A stretch of DNA of 6,065 nt from Betaproteobacteria bacterium (GCA_029863175.1 JAOTVX010000073.1:1-6065), one strand, 5' to 3'. Positions 1 through 5,680 are shown, numbered from the stretch's first letter. Notes: generated by a model from the letters alone, not told the origin. Numbers and translations: made by a program.

Positions 1-356
1 GCGCGGACTTCATGGTCTCGGCGAGCGCGCTCGGCGGTTATGGCGCGTTCTCGCCGCTCTCCGCCGTCGCGCCGAAGCTCGTCCGAACGCTCTACGAAAC
101 CTGCCGGCGGGATCAGTTCATCGAGGCGCGGCAGGCGCAGGAGGACATCGGCGAGTTGCAGCACGCAATCAAGGAGGCGGGTGCATCGGGGCTGAAGGAC
201 GGGCTGGCCGGCATCAAAACGGCGCTTGCGTACATGGGGCGCGAGTGCGGTCCGCCGCGGCCGCCGGTACGCCCGCTCGGCGAGGTCGAGCGGGGAAAGC
301 TCGCCGAGACGCTCGCTGGCATGGCATTCCTTCGCGCCGAGCCGAGAGGCTGGTAA
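1..356 (+). CDS. Dihydrodipicolinate synthase (DapA) family lyase, C-terminal part (5' end outside window)
   Basis: The reading frame is open from the left edge (first complete codon at base 3) to TAA at 354-356, about 118 residues. The visible part resembles the C-terminal helical region of class I, Schiff-base DapA-family lyases. It has the helix pattern around LYETCRRDQFIEARQAQ, then the region leading to GIKTALAYMG, and the terminal pattern PPRPPVRPLGEVER followed by a leucine-rich last helix. Family members catalyse aldol additions, cleavages or dehydrations of 2-oxo acids in the cytoplasm. The Schiff-base lysine and the catalytic tyrosine lie upstream of the window, so true DHDPS, a 5-keto-4-deoxyglucarate dehydratase and an N-acetylneuraminate-lyase-like enzyme cannot be told apart. 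A catabolic role is inferred from context: only 10 bp separate it from the TPP-enzyme alpha gene, so the two probably share a transcript. Confidence 0.8.
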   Translation, partial: ADFMVSASALGGYGAFSPLSAVAPKLVRTLYETCRRDQFIEARQAQEDIGELQHAIKEAGASGLKDGLAGIKTALAYMGRECGPPRPPVRPLGEVERGKLAETLAGMAFLRAEPRGW

Positions 357-366
357 GCAACGCGTC

Positions 367-885
367 ATGACTCAGACCACGGTCACCGGCCTCAGTCCGC
401 AGGCCATACTTGCGGAAATAAAGAAAAACGGCGTCACGCATGTGGTGTGGCTGCCCGACACCGAGACAAACTGGCTCTACGCGCTGATGAAGGCGGAGCC
501 GTCGCTCCGGCTCGTCCCCGTCAGCAACGAAGCGCTCGCCTTTTCCGCCGCGGCCGGCTTGTCGTTCGGCGGACGCGTGCCGCTCATCCTCATCCAGAAC
601 ACCGGGATGATGGATTCGGGCAATTCGTTGCGGGGGTGGACTATCGATCTTTCGATTCCAGTGGTGCTGATGGTCGGCTACCGCGGCTGGACACGGCATG
701 GCGTCACCCGGGATTCGGCGGCGGTCTACACGGAGCGCTTCCTCAATGCATTCGGAATAACCTACTATCTCGTCGAGAGCGACGCCGATGCCGAGCGTAT
801 TTCTCTCGCGTTCGGTGAGGCGCGGAGGACCGCGCGGCCGGTCGCGACACTGATTGCTGACGAGTACCACGGCTTCAATAGATGA
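367..885 (+). CDS. TPP-dependent 2-oxo-acid decarboxylase, alpha subunit (PYR domain; sulfopyruvate decarboxylase ComD-like)
   Basis: This 172-residue protein is about the usual length of a stand-alone PYR-domain subunit. It starts with LSPQAILAEIKKNGVTHVVWLP, typical of ComD and phosphonopyruvate decarboxylase N-termini. Glu55 in the SNEALAF segment matches the conserved PYR-domain glutamate that activates the thiamine aminopyrimidine. A glycine-rich stretch (residues 62-70) leads to QNTGMMDSGNSL at 77-88, where ComD-like proteins usually read close to QNSGLGNSxN. Further on are IPVVLMVGYRGW (97-108) and FGITYYLVES (129-138). ATG 367 is preferred over upstream in-frame starts because these would lie inside the preceding gene and add residues unlike the family; no strong Shine-Dalgarno is seen. 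The cofactor-binding PP domain is encoded by the gene at 1022, so a heteromeric enzyme is expected. The substrate is unknown: sulfopyruvate, phosphonopyruvate or another 3-substituted pyruvate are possible. Confidence 0.82.
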   Translation: MTQTTVTGLSPQAILAEIKKNGVTHVVWLPDTETNWLYALMKAEPSLRLVPVSNEALAFSAAAGLSFGGRVPLILIQNTGMMDSGNSLRGWTIDLSIPVVLMVGYRGWTRHGVTRDSAAVYTERFLNAFGITYYLVESDADAERISLAFGEARRTARPVATLIADEYHGFNR

Positions 886-890
886 GAAGG

Positions 891-988
891 AGGTGATGAA
901 TGATGGTGGTGAGAGGTGGTGATGAAAAATGGTGATGAGCCGGTCGGTGTTCGTCAGCAGTTCCCATCGCCAGTAATCATCACCATTT
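891..988. repeat. 13-nt-phased inverted tandem array, copy 1 (TGGTGATG family)
   Basis: On the + strand the octamer TGGTGATG or a near match begins at 891 (AGGTGATG), 904 (TGGTGGTG), 917 (exact) and 930 (exact), exactly 13 nt apart. The complement CATCACCA begins at 952 (CGTCAGCA), 965 (CATCGCCA) and 978 (exact), again 13 nt apart. A perfect 12-bp inverted repeat lies at 927-938 and 977-988. In RNA, pairing 904 with 978 and 917 with 965 gives eight pairs each with one G-U wobble, and 930 with 952 gives seven of eight, with 5-nt internal loops between. The array starts 5 nt after the alpha-subunit stop and ends 33 nt before the beta-subunit start. Bases 963-990 match 5623-5650 of copy 2 at 25 of 28 positions. 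Function is unknown. Confidence 0.85.
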
Positions 989-1006
989 CCGGCAATTGAT
1001 ATCGAG

Positions 1007-1013
1007 AGAAGGA
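1007..1013 (+). promoter_or_regulatory. Ribosome binding site of the beta subunit gene
   Basis: AGAAGGA lies 8 nt before the first of two adjacent ATG codons (1022 and 1025). It supports independent initiation of the beta subunit, which matters because the gene is separated from alpha by a hairpin-forming repeat and cannot rely on translational coupling. Confidence 0.6.
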
Positions 1014-1021
1014 ACTGCCTA

Positions 1022-1618
1022 ATGATGGAAACGGCAGAAGTACTGAAGGCCTTTGCCGAGCACAGAGGTGATGCGATCGTGGTGCCCGGCCAGGCTGGCC
1101 GTCACTGGACCACGATCAGCACGCGGCCCGAACTCGATGTGCCGCTGATACCTTACCCGGCGATGGGCGGCGGCGCGTCGTTTGCCTTCGGGCTCGCACT
1201 CGCGCAACCGGATCGCAAGGTCGTGGTTTTCGATTCGGAGGGCGCCCTGGTGATGTATCTCGGCATCCTCGCCACCGTCGCCGAGCAGCAGCCCAAAAAC
1301 CTCTATCACTTTCTTCTCGACAACGAATGCTACGCCACCACCGGCGGCCAGCCGGTGCCGAATGCGAAGGCAACCCGCTACGATGCGCTCGCCCGCGACG
1401 TCGGCTATGCGAGCACGTTCGCTTTCGACCGGTTGGAGAGCTTTGCCAACTCCATCGAGCGCGTTCTTTCGGTGCCCGCGCCGGCGTTCGTCGCGCTCAA
1501 GGTGTGGCCGGAAATCCAGAACGTACCCGTCGCCGAGCGCAAAAGCTGGGCAACGCGCACACGCGAGCAGGTGCGTGATGATCTACAGAAGGCGCTGGGG
1601 ATTGTAAGCGGGCGGTGA
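1022..1618 (+). CDS. TPP-dependent 2-oxo-acid decarboxylase, beta subunit (PP domain; sulfopyruvate decarboxylase ComE-like)
   Basis: This 198-residue protein carries the thiamine-diphosphate (PP) domain that complements the PYR-domain protein encoded just upstream. Family landmarks are YPAMGGGASFAFGLALA (45-61), the cofactor-binding segment VVVFDSEGALVMYLGILATVAEQ opening at residue 67, and LLDNECYATTGGQP (98-111). The spacing from Glu73 to Asn101 fits the usual GDG-X(25-30)-N signature of Mg-TPP binding. The GGQP element is shared with sulfopyruvate and phosphonopyruvate decarboxylases. The usual Gly-Asp-Gly is replaced by Ser72-Glu73-Gly74, so the metal-ligand aspartate is a glutamate here. 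The C-terminal 30 residues are charged and variable. The cytoplasmic alpha-beta enzyme would decarboxylate a 2-oxo acid to an aldehyde; the substrate is not readable from sequence. Pyruvate-decarboxylase-like enzymes with a fused domain order are excluded by the split. Confidence 0.82.
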   Translation: MMETAEVLKAFAEHRGDAIVVPGQAGRHWTTISTRPELDVPLIPYPAMGGGASFAFGLALAQPDRKVVVFDSEGALVMYLGILATVAEQQPKNLYHFLLDNECYATTGGQPVPNAKATRYDALARDVGYASTFAFDRLESFANSIERVLSVPAPAFVALKVWPEIQNVPVAERKSWATRTREQVRDDLQKALGIVSGR

Positions 1619-1837
1619 GTAACGCAACTTCAGATGCTCGTGGTTGTCTAGCATTAGACTGGCACGTCTCGAACGTGTGCTCTTGATCAGATTCAGTTTA
1701 AATCGATTTGTGGTCATGCAATTCCTGTCTATCTGCAGCACTGGTGGTCGGCGAAAAGTCGGACACTGCTGCCTGACGCCGTGTGGGCACGGGGCTCGGG
1801 CATCAGACGTCTTTTTTGGGACAAAAAGGAGGGAAAG
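1619..1837 (+). other. Intergenic leader before the TctC gene, AT-richer than its surroundings
   Basis: This 219-bp gap is visibly richer in A/T than the flanking genes, mainly between 1640 and 1740, which would suit a promoter for the downstream receptor gene. I found no convincing pair of -35 and -10 hexamers: TTGATC at 1683 has no acceptable partner. A small CCGTG-TGGG-CACGG hairpin lies at 1779-1792, and a run of six T at 1812-1817 is 19 nt further on, too far to act together as an intrinsic terminator. Confidence 0.35.
1826..1833 (+). promoter_or_regulatory. Strong ribosome binding site that fixes the TctC start
   Basis: AAGGAGGG ends 4 nt before ATG 1838. It selects this start over the in-frame upstream ATG at 1781, which would place extra residues in front of an obvious signal peptide. 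Confidence 0.75.
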
Positions 1838-2797
1838 ATGAAGCGCATACTGTTGCTAATTGCTGCTGTTGCCACGTGCATCGCAGGCCCGGCGCTCGCA
1901 CAGAAGTATCCGAACAAGCCTATACGGTTAGTCGCGCCTTTTTCGCCCGGCGGCGGTTCATCCATTATTGGGCGCATGGTCACGACGCCCGTATCGGAAG
2001 TGTTCGGTCAGGGCATCGTGATCGACAATCGGCCGGGCGCCGGCGGCGCGATCGGCGCCGAGATCGCCGTGCGCGCGACGCCCGACGGATATACGCTGAT
2101 CATCGTCTCGTCGAGCTACTGCGCGACGTCCGCCTATCGCAGGCTGCCGTACGACCCGGTGAAGGATATTCAGCCGGTCGTGCTGATCGGGACGACAGGG
2201 CTCATCATGATCGCGCATCCCTCCGTTCCGGCGAAGAACGTGAAAGAGCTCATTGCGCTCATGCGCTCACAGCCCGGCAAACTCAACTACGCTTCGGTCG
2301 GCAACGGCAGCGTGACGCACCTCGGACTCGAGTTCTTCAAGATCGAGACCAATACGAATATGGTGCACGTCCCGTACAAGGGGTCGGGCCCGGGGCTCGT
2401 CGGGGTCGTTTCCGGTGAGGTACAGATCTCGGCGTTCAGCATGGTGCCCACTCTTCCACACGTAAAAGCGGGGCGGCTGCGCGCGCTTGCCGTCACCAGC
2501 CCGAGGCGCTCGCCATTGATGCCCGACACGCCCACTGTCAGCGAAACCGTTCCGGGGTTCGAAATCGTTCACTGGTACGGCATCTGGGGTCCGAAGGGCA
2601 TACCGAAAGGCATCGTCTCGAAGTGGAACCGCGAGGTTGCGAAAGTGGTGCGTCAGCCGGCGATGAAAGAGCGCCTGCAGGCGGGCGGCATCGAGCCCGC
2701 TGGCGGCCCGCCCAAGGAGTTCCGGGATCTGATCGACCGCGACGTGAAGAAATGGAATCGCGTGATTGACACAGCGAAGATCAAGCGCGTCGGCTGA
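1838..2797 (+). CDS. Tripartite tricarboxylate transporter substrate-binding receptor (TctC/Bug family)
   Basis: This 319-residue protein has the usual Bug length. It starts with a Sec signal peptide: KR at 2-3, a hydrophobic core at about 4-17, and probable cleavage after ALA at residue 21. The mature protein opens with YPNKPIRLVAPFSPGGGSSIIGR, the hallmark start of Bug proteins, followed by IVIDNRPGAGGAIGAE and the ATPDGYTL motif. Later come YDPVKDIQPV, HPSVPAKNVKEL, a GKLNYASVGNGS segment, and VPYKGSGPGLVGVVSGEV ahead of the second-lobe motif GRLRALAVTSPRRSPLMPD. Bug proteins bind carboxylates, aromatic acids or other small acids in the periplasm; some feed TctAB membrane subunits, others are orphan receptors. 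No tctA or tctB is visible, so this may be an orphan or use a transporter encoded elsewhere. Its position suggests it captures the substrate of the upstream lyase and decarboxylase, which is inference. Convergent genes follow. Confidence 0.93.
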   Translation: MKRILLLIAAVATCIAGPALAQKYPNKPIRLVAPFSPGGGSSIIGRMVTTPVSEVFGQGIVIDNRPGAGGAIGAEIAVRATPDGYTLIIVSSSYCATSAYRRLPYDPVKDIQPVVLIGTTGLIMIAHPSVPAKNVKELIALMRSQPGKLNYASVGNGSVTHLGLEFFKIETNTNMVHVPYKGSGPGLVGVVSGEVQISAFSMVPTLPHVKAGRLRALAVTSPRRSPLMPDTPTVSETVPGFEIVHWYGIWGPKGIPKGIVSKWNREVAKVVRQPAMKERLQAGGIEPAGGPPKEFRDLIDRDVKKWNRVIDTAKIKRVG

Positions 2798-2821
2798 GCA
2801 TCGTGTGCCAAGCCGCTAATT

Positions 2822-2864
2822 CTCATCCCTTCCCCCTCTCCCGAAAGGAGAGGGACGGGGTGAG
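2822..2864. repeat. CCCTCTCC/GGAGAGGG intergenic hairpin element
   Basis: The perfect 8-bp inner stem is 2834-2841 with 2847-2854, around the loop CGAAA. An outer stem pairs CTCATCCC (2822-2829) with GGGGTGAG (2857-2864) through seven Watson-Crick pairs and one G-U, separated from the inner stem by a small asymmetric bulge. It begins 24 bp after the TctC stop, in a convergent intergenic region, so termination or 3'-end protection is plausible. There is no T-run on either side, so it is not a canonical intrinsic terminator. From memory, similar C/T-rich hairpins are scattered through proteobacterial genomes; copy number here is unverified. Confidence 0.65.
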
Positions 2865-2870
2865 GGACTG

Positions 2871-3000
2871 AACGCGGATAAGCTGGTCAGGGGTAAACGG
2901 TGAACGGAAGAATCAACATGCTTTCGGTCTTACCGTTTACTGTTCACCGCTCGCTGTTCACCGGAATCTATCGGCGTTCATCCGCGTTTATCCGCGGTTA
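2871..3000. repeat. Nested palindrome with 10-nt outer and 7-nt inner phased repeats
   Basis: Outer arms: CGCGGATAA (2873-2881) is perfectly complementary to TTATCCGCG (2988-2996). The right arm consists of 10-nt units starting at 2966 (degenerate), 2976 (GTTCATCCGC) and 2986 (GTTTATCCGC). Inner arms: GGTAAAC (2892) and GGTGAAC (2899) on the left face 7-nt units on the right starting at 2928 (TCTTACC), 2935 (GTTTACT), 2942 (GTTCACC), 2949 (GCTCGCT, degenerate) and 2956 (GTTCACC). GTAAACGGT (2893-2901) pairs perfectly with ACCGTTTAC (2932-2940). CGGTGAAC (2899-2906) can alternatively pair with either GTTCACCG. The element fills the space between two convergent genes, ending 27 bp before the deacylase stop. 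No open reading frame of note lies here. Confidence 0.75.
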
Positions 3001-3027
3001 ATATGTCTTTCGATTCTCGACACAGCA

Positions 3028-4044
3028 TCAAGCGAGCGGCGGGCACACCAGCCGTTCCATGAGATAGCACAAACAATCCTGCCGGATCGCGCGCTCGTCG
3101 AGCGTCAGCATCGCGGGCATCGCCGTGCGCGCGAGACGCAGCTCACTATTGCTCACCGCAAAGTAGCGTTCGAAGGCACTGCTGCCCGCCGCGTCGGTCA
3201 CCTCGAGCGGACGCGCGCAGCCCGCGCGCACGTGGCCCCAGAAGGTGTGCGGCGTGAGCTCGCGGAAATTCATGTGGTCGAGCTCTGGCGCGAGCTGGAG
3301 ATCCACGTTGTCTTCGCCAAACGAGAAAGTCACGTGGCTCGGCACCTTCACGGTGGCGACGCTGTGATAGAGGTCGAGATCCTGCGGGTGCGGAGCGTGC
3401 GCCGGAAACTCGGAGAGACGCAGGCAGGCCTCGATAAAGTCCGCGACGTGCTCCGCGGACCCGGGCGATCCCGACTTGCCGCATTCGAGCGTGACGGCCG
3501 GACAAAGATCGTTGAAGGCCGAGACCTGGACGCCGAGGGGGCGCTCGAAATGGACCACGGTGCGGCTGAAAAGCGCGCATAGCTGTAACGCGCGCAGATC
3601 GAGGCGGCTCACGCAGGCGTAATGCGGGTTGAGACCCGAGTTGTTGTGGATGTCCACGCTCGCGAAAACATGCCGCCCGCGCATCTCCTCCACCACCCGC
3701 GCCATCATCTCGTGCTCCGGCGCGTGCGGCTGATCCGAGCCCGGCCACACCCGGTTGTAGTCCGGCTGTCCATCGAGACGGCGCACGCCCAGGCGCGCGG
3801 CGGCAACGTTGCCGATGAAGAGCGACAGCGCCCGCGGCAGCGGCCGCTGCGCGTGGCGCTCGAGGACGGTCTGGGCGGCGCGCAGCCCCGTGTCCTCGTT
3901 GCCGTGTAGCAGCACCGAGATGAGCACCGGTTCGCGCCGCTGCCCCGGCAGATGGATGAGCGTCGGCCCAGCGAGAATTCGGTGCAGCTCCGTCGGCGCG
4001 GCCTCCAGCAGGCCAGGCGGAACGTCGGTCAGGATGGAGAGCAT
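3028..4044 (-). CDS. Succinylglutamate desuccinylase / aspartoacylase (AstE/AspA) family zinc deacylase
   Basis: This 338-residue protein has the zinc-carboxypeptidase-like fold signature of the AstE/AspA group within the M14 peptidases. HGNE at 48-51 supplies the first histidine and glutamate zinc ligands, and the DIH motif at 131-133 the second histidine. YNRVWPG at 96-102 matches the substrate-binding asparagine-arginine region. LECGKSG at 186-192 carries Glu187, the expected general base. The family hydrolyses N-acyl amino acids or related amides in the cytoplasm; the C-terminal 110 residues would form the beta domain. It starts 23 bp after the stop of the GCS2 ligase gene, so the two are almost certainly cotranscribed. 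ATG 4044 is preferred because AGGACAGG precedes it by about 7 nt. An in-frame ATG at 4080 would add 12 residues and overlap the ligase stop. The true substrate is unknown and may be the product of the neighbouring ligase. Confidence 0.85.
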   Translation of the reverse strand: MLSILTDVPPGLLEAAPTELHRILAGPTLIHLPGQRREPVLISVLLHGNEDTGLRAAQTVLERHAQRPLPRALSLFIGNVAAARLGVRRLDGQPDYNRVWPGSDQPHAPEHEMMARVVEEMRGRHVFASVDIHNNSGLNPHYACVSRLDLRALQLCALFSRTVVHFERPLGVQVSAFNDLCPAVTLECGKSGSPGSAEHVADFIEACLRLSEFPAHAPHPQDLDLYHSVATVKVPSHVTFSFGEDNVDLQLAPELDHMNFRELTPHTFWGHVRAGCARPLEVTDAAGSSAFERYFAVSNSELRLARTAMPAMLTLDERAIRQDCLCYLMERLVCPPLA

Positions 4045-4067
4045 GTCGTCGCCTGTCCTGTCTCTCG

Positions 4068-5492
4068 CTAGATCGGCCATTCGTGCACGGGCCGACCGCT
4101 TCCCTGGTGCTCGAGGTAAGCGGCCGTGAGGCGCGAGAAGTGACGCCCGTGCGCAGCGATGAAGGCGCGCTGCCATGCCGTGCCGTTCTGACCCTTGCGC
4201 ACGCGCGCCGCGGCGAGACCGAGGTAGCGGTCGACGTCTTCGGGATCGACGCGGTACTGCAGCAGCCCCTCGCGCGCCAGCGGCAGGATTTCCGCCTCGA
4301 GCAGCTCCGCCGCGCCCGCTTTCCGCCCATCGAGCCAGGCGAAGCGCGCGGCGAGGCCGTCGCGCGCCGCCGCATAAAAATTGGTGCGTGCCGCCTCGAA
4401 TGAAAGCTCGGCCTCGGGCGCGACGCGCCGGCCGGCCAGTGCGCGCACGGCGCCGAAGTAGACCGCCGCGTTCGCCATCATGTCGATAATGGTCGGGCCT
4501 GCGGGCATGACGCGGTGCTCGATGCGCACGTGCGGAACGCCGGCCCCGCTGAAGCCCAGTAGCAGGCGGTTCCAGCGCCAGATCGTCCCATTGTGCAGGC
4601 TCATGTGGCACAACTCCTCGGGTGCCGAATCGAAATGCGCGGGCAACAGCACTGGATAGCGCTCGAGGTTCTCGACGAAGGATTCGCGCGGACCTGACTC
4701 GAGGTAGCCCGAGCCGAACGTGACCCGATGCTCGCCCGGTTCTACCGCGTCGCCGGTGTCGACGGCCTGCTCGAAAAGCGGGATTCGCGTCTCGTCCCAG
4801 AGATCGTGCTCGAAGAGGTACGGGGAGTTGGCCGAGAGCGCCACCAGCGGCGCCGCCAGCACGAGCGAGGCATTGAAGCAGCGCGTCAACTCGTCGGCCG
4901 GCACTTGCAGATGCACCTGAAACGACGTCGCCCCCGCTTCCAGCATGACGTCCTCGTGCGTGAGGGCGAGCCGCTCGCGTCCCGCAATCTCGAGCTTGAT
5001 CGGGCGGCCGCCGCGGCGCTTGAGCACCTGCTCGTTCAGCGCATAGTAGCGATTGAGCGGAGAGATGTTCCGCAGCGTGAGGTCGCGCTCGCGCACGGTC
5101 GGAAGTATGCCGATCATCGCCAGCGCGCCGCCAAGCGCCTGCGCCGCTTTTTGGCAGCGCTGCCAGGTCGCCACGAGCTCGTCCTCCAGCGTTCGCAGCG
5201 CGCGCCCGGCCAGCCGCTGCGGTGTGCCGTTCAGTTCGACATTGAAACGCGCGAGCTCTGGCACCACCAGCGGGCTCGCAAGGCGCTTGAGGTAAGCCTC
5301 GTTCTCCGGGAAGGGACGGCACTCGCGGTCGACGAGCCACGCCTCGAGCTCGAAGCCGCCCATGTACGCCGAGCGGTCGAACTGGCCCTCGCGCCACCAC
5401 GTCTCGAAGATCCGCGTCTCCGCTTCCACGCGCTCCCGAAAGCTCGTGTAGTCAACCGGGTCGAAGCGGACTTGGGTGATTTCGCGTCCCAC
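4068..5492 (-). CDS. Glutamate-cysteine ligase family 2 (GCS2) carboxylate-amine ligase
   Basis: This 474-residue protein belongs to the GCS2 amidoligases, which use ATP to join a carboxylate to an amine through an acyl phosphate. Visible landmarks are GFELEAWLVD (46-55) carrying the metal-binding acidic residues of strand 1, ARFNVELNGTPQ (81-92), a motif around ILPTVRERDL (129-138) followed by SPLNRYYALNEQV, TSFQVHLQVP (189-198), and VRIEHRVMPAGPT (322-334). It is about 100 residues longer than YbdK-type members and belongs to the long group often found next to AstE/AspA deacylases or RimK-like ligases. A glutathione role is not implied, because many GCS2 proteins have other substrates. The start is GTG at 5492: an in-frame stop lies only 18 nt upstream and the next methionine (residue 44) would delete conserved sequence. 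The Shine-Dalgarno is weak. The deacylase gene follows at 23 bp, implying an operon. Confidence 0.85.
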   Translation of the reverse strand: MGREITQVRFDPVDYTSFRERVEAETRIFETWWREGQFDRSAYMGGFELEAWLVDRECRPFPENEAYLKRLASPLVVPELARFNVELNGTPQRLAGRALRTLEDELVATWQRCQKAAQALGGALAMIGILPTVRERDLTLRNISPLNRYYALNEQVLKRRGGRPIKLEIAGRERLALTHEDVMLEAGATSFQVHLQVPADELTRCFNASLVLAAPLVALSANSPYLFEHDLWDETRIPLFEQAVDTGDAVEPGEHRVTFGSGYLESGPRESFVENLERYPVLLPAHFDSAPEELCHMSLHNGTIWRWNRLLLGFSGAGVPHVRIEHRVMPAGPTIIDMMANAAVYFGAVRALAGRRVAPEAELSFEAARTNFYAAARDGLAARFAWLDGRKAGAAELLEAEILPLAREGLLQYRVDPEDVDRYLGLAAARVRKGQNGTAWQRAFIAAHGRHFSRLTAAYLEHQGSGRPVHEWPI

Positions 5493-5557
5493 ACTAAAAC
5501 CCGTGCATCCTCAACAGTGAATGGACCGGGCCGCGTGTCGCCAGTCGCCGCCAATCG

Positions 5558-5671
5558 ATGTGATGAATAATGGTGATGATAATTGGTGATGGAAGATGGT
5601 GATGGAAATTTGTCTTGCGCCACCCATCACCAGTACTCATCACCAATTCCCCTCACCAGTTTCCACCACCC
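5558..5671. repeat. 13-nt-phased inverted tandem array, copy 2 (TGGTGATG family)
   Basis: The + strand carries TGGTGATG exactly at 5571, 5584 and 5597, and ATGTGATG at 5558, all 13 nt apart. The complement CATCACCA is exact at 5625 and 5638, then CCTCACCA at 5651 and CACCACCC at 5664, again every 13 nt. Nested pairing gives perfect 8 bp for 5597 with 5625 and perfect 11 bp for 5581-5591 with 5638-5648; one mismatch for 5571 with 5651; and decay at the outermost pair. The terminal loop is 5605-5624. The array ends 9 bp from the HD hydrolase stop codon, in its 3' untranslated region, and begins 66 bp upstream of the GCS2 start. It is the same family as 891-988. Confidence 0.87.
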
Positions 5672-5680
5672 GTTCAGCAA

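Noticed and set aside
214..870. A 218-codon minus-strand open frame antisense to the alpha subunit
   Set aside because: It is fully explained by the coding bias of the plus-strand genes and has no recognisable domain.
891..988. CRISPR array interpretation of the regularly spaced octamers
   Set aside because: The 8-nt units with 5-nt linkers are far too short for repeats and spacers, and the right arm is inverted relative to the left.
1683..1712. Sigma-70 promoter beginning with TTGATC
   Set aside because: No -10-like hexamer occurs at 16-18 nt spacing; TTTAAAT at 1697 is too close.
1805..1817. AGACGTCT palindrome followed by six T as an intrinsic terminator
   Set aside because: The palindrome is only 8 bp with no loop and its last T is part of the T-run; the nearby GC hairpin is 19 nt away, so this does not form a terminator.
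1644..1841. A 65-codon open frame in the gap before the TctC gene
   Set aside because: It has no good ribosome binding site, overlaps the TctC Shine-Dalgarno and start, and shows no family resemblance.
3028..5400. A single 790-codon minus-strand open frame covering both the deacylase and most of the ligase region
   Set aside because: Only 3028-4044 has family motifs. The extension from 4045 to 5400 is arginine- and alanine-rich, typical of an alternative frame of a GC-rich gene, and overlaps the well-supported GCS2 ligase in another frame.
4728..5570. A 280-codon plus-strand open frame antisense to the GCS2 ligase
   Set aside because: Its composition is that of an antisense shadow, it has no recognisable motif, and it runs into the repeat array at its end.
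891..5671. The two 13-nt-phased arrays as inverted ends of a composite transposon carrying the genes between them
   Set aside because: Each array is itself palindromic, no transposase lies between them, the gene content is ordinary metabolism on both strands, and no target duplication is visible.
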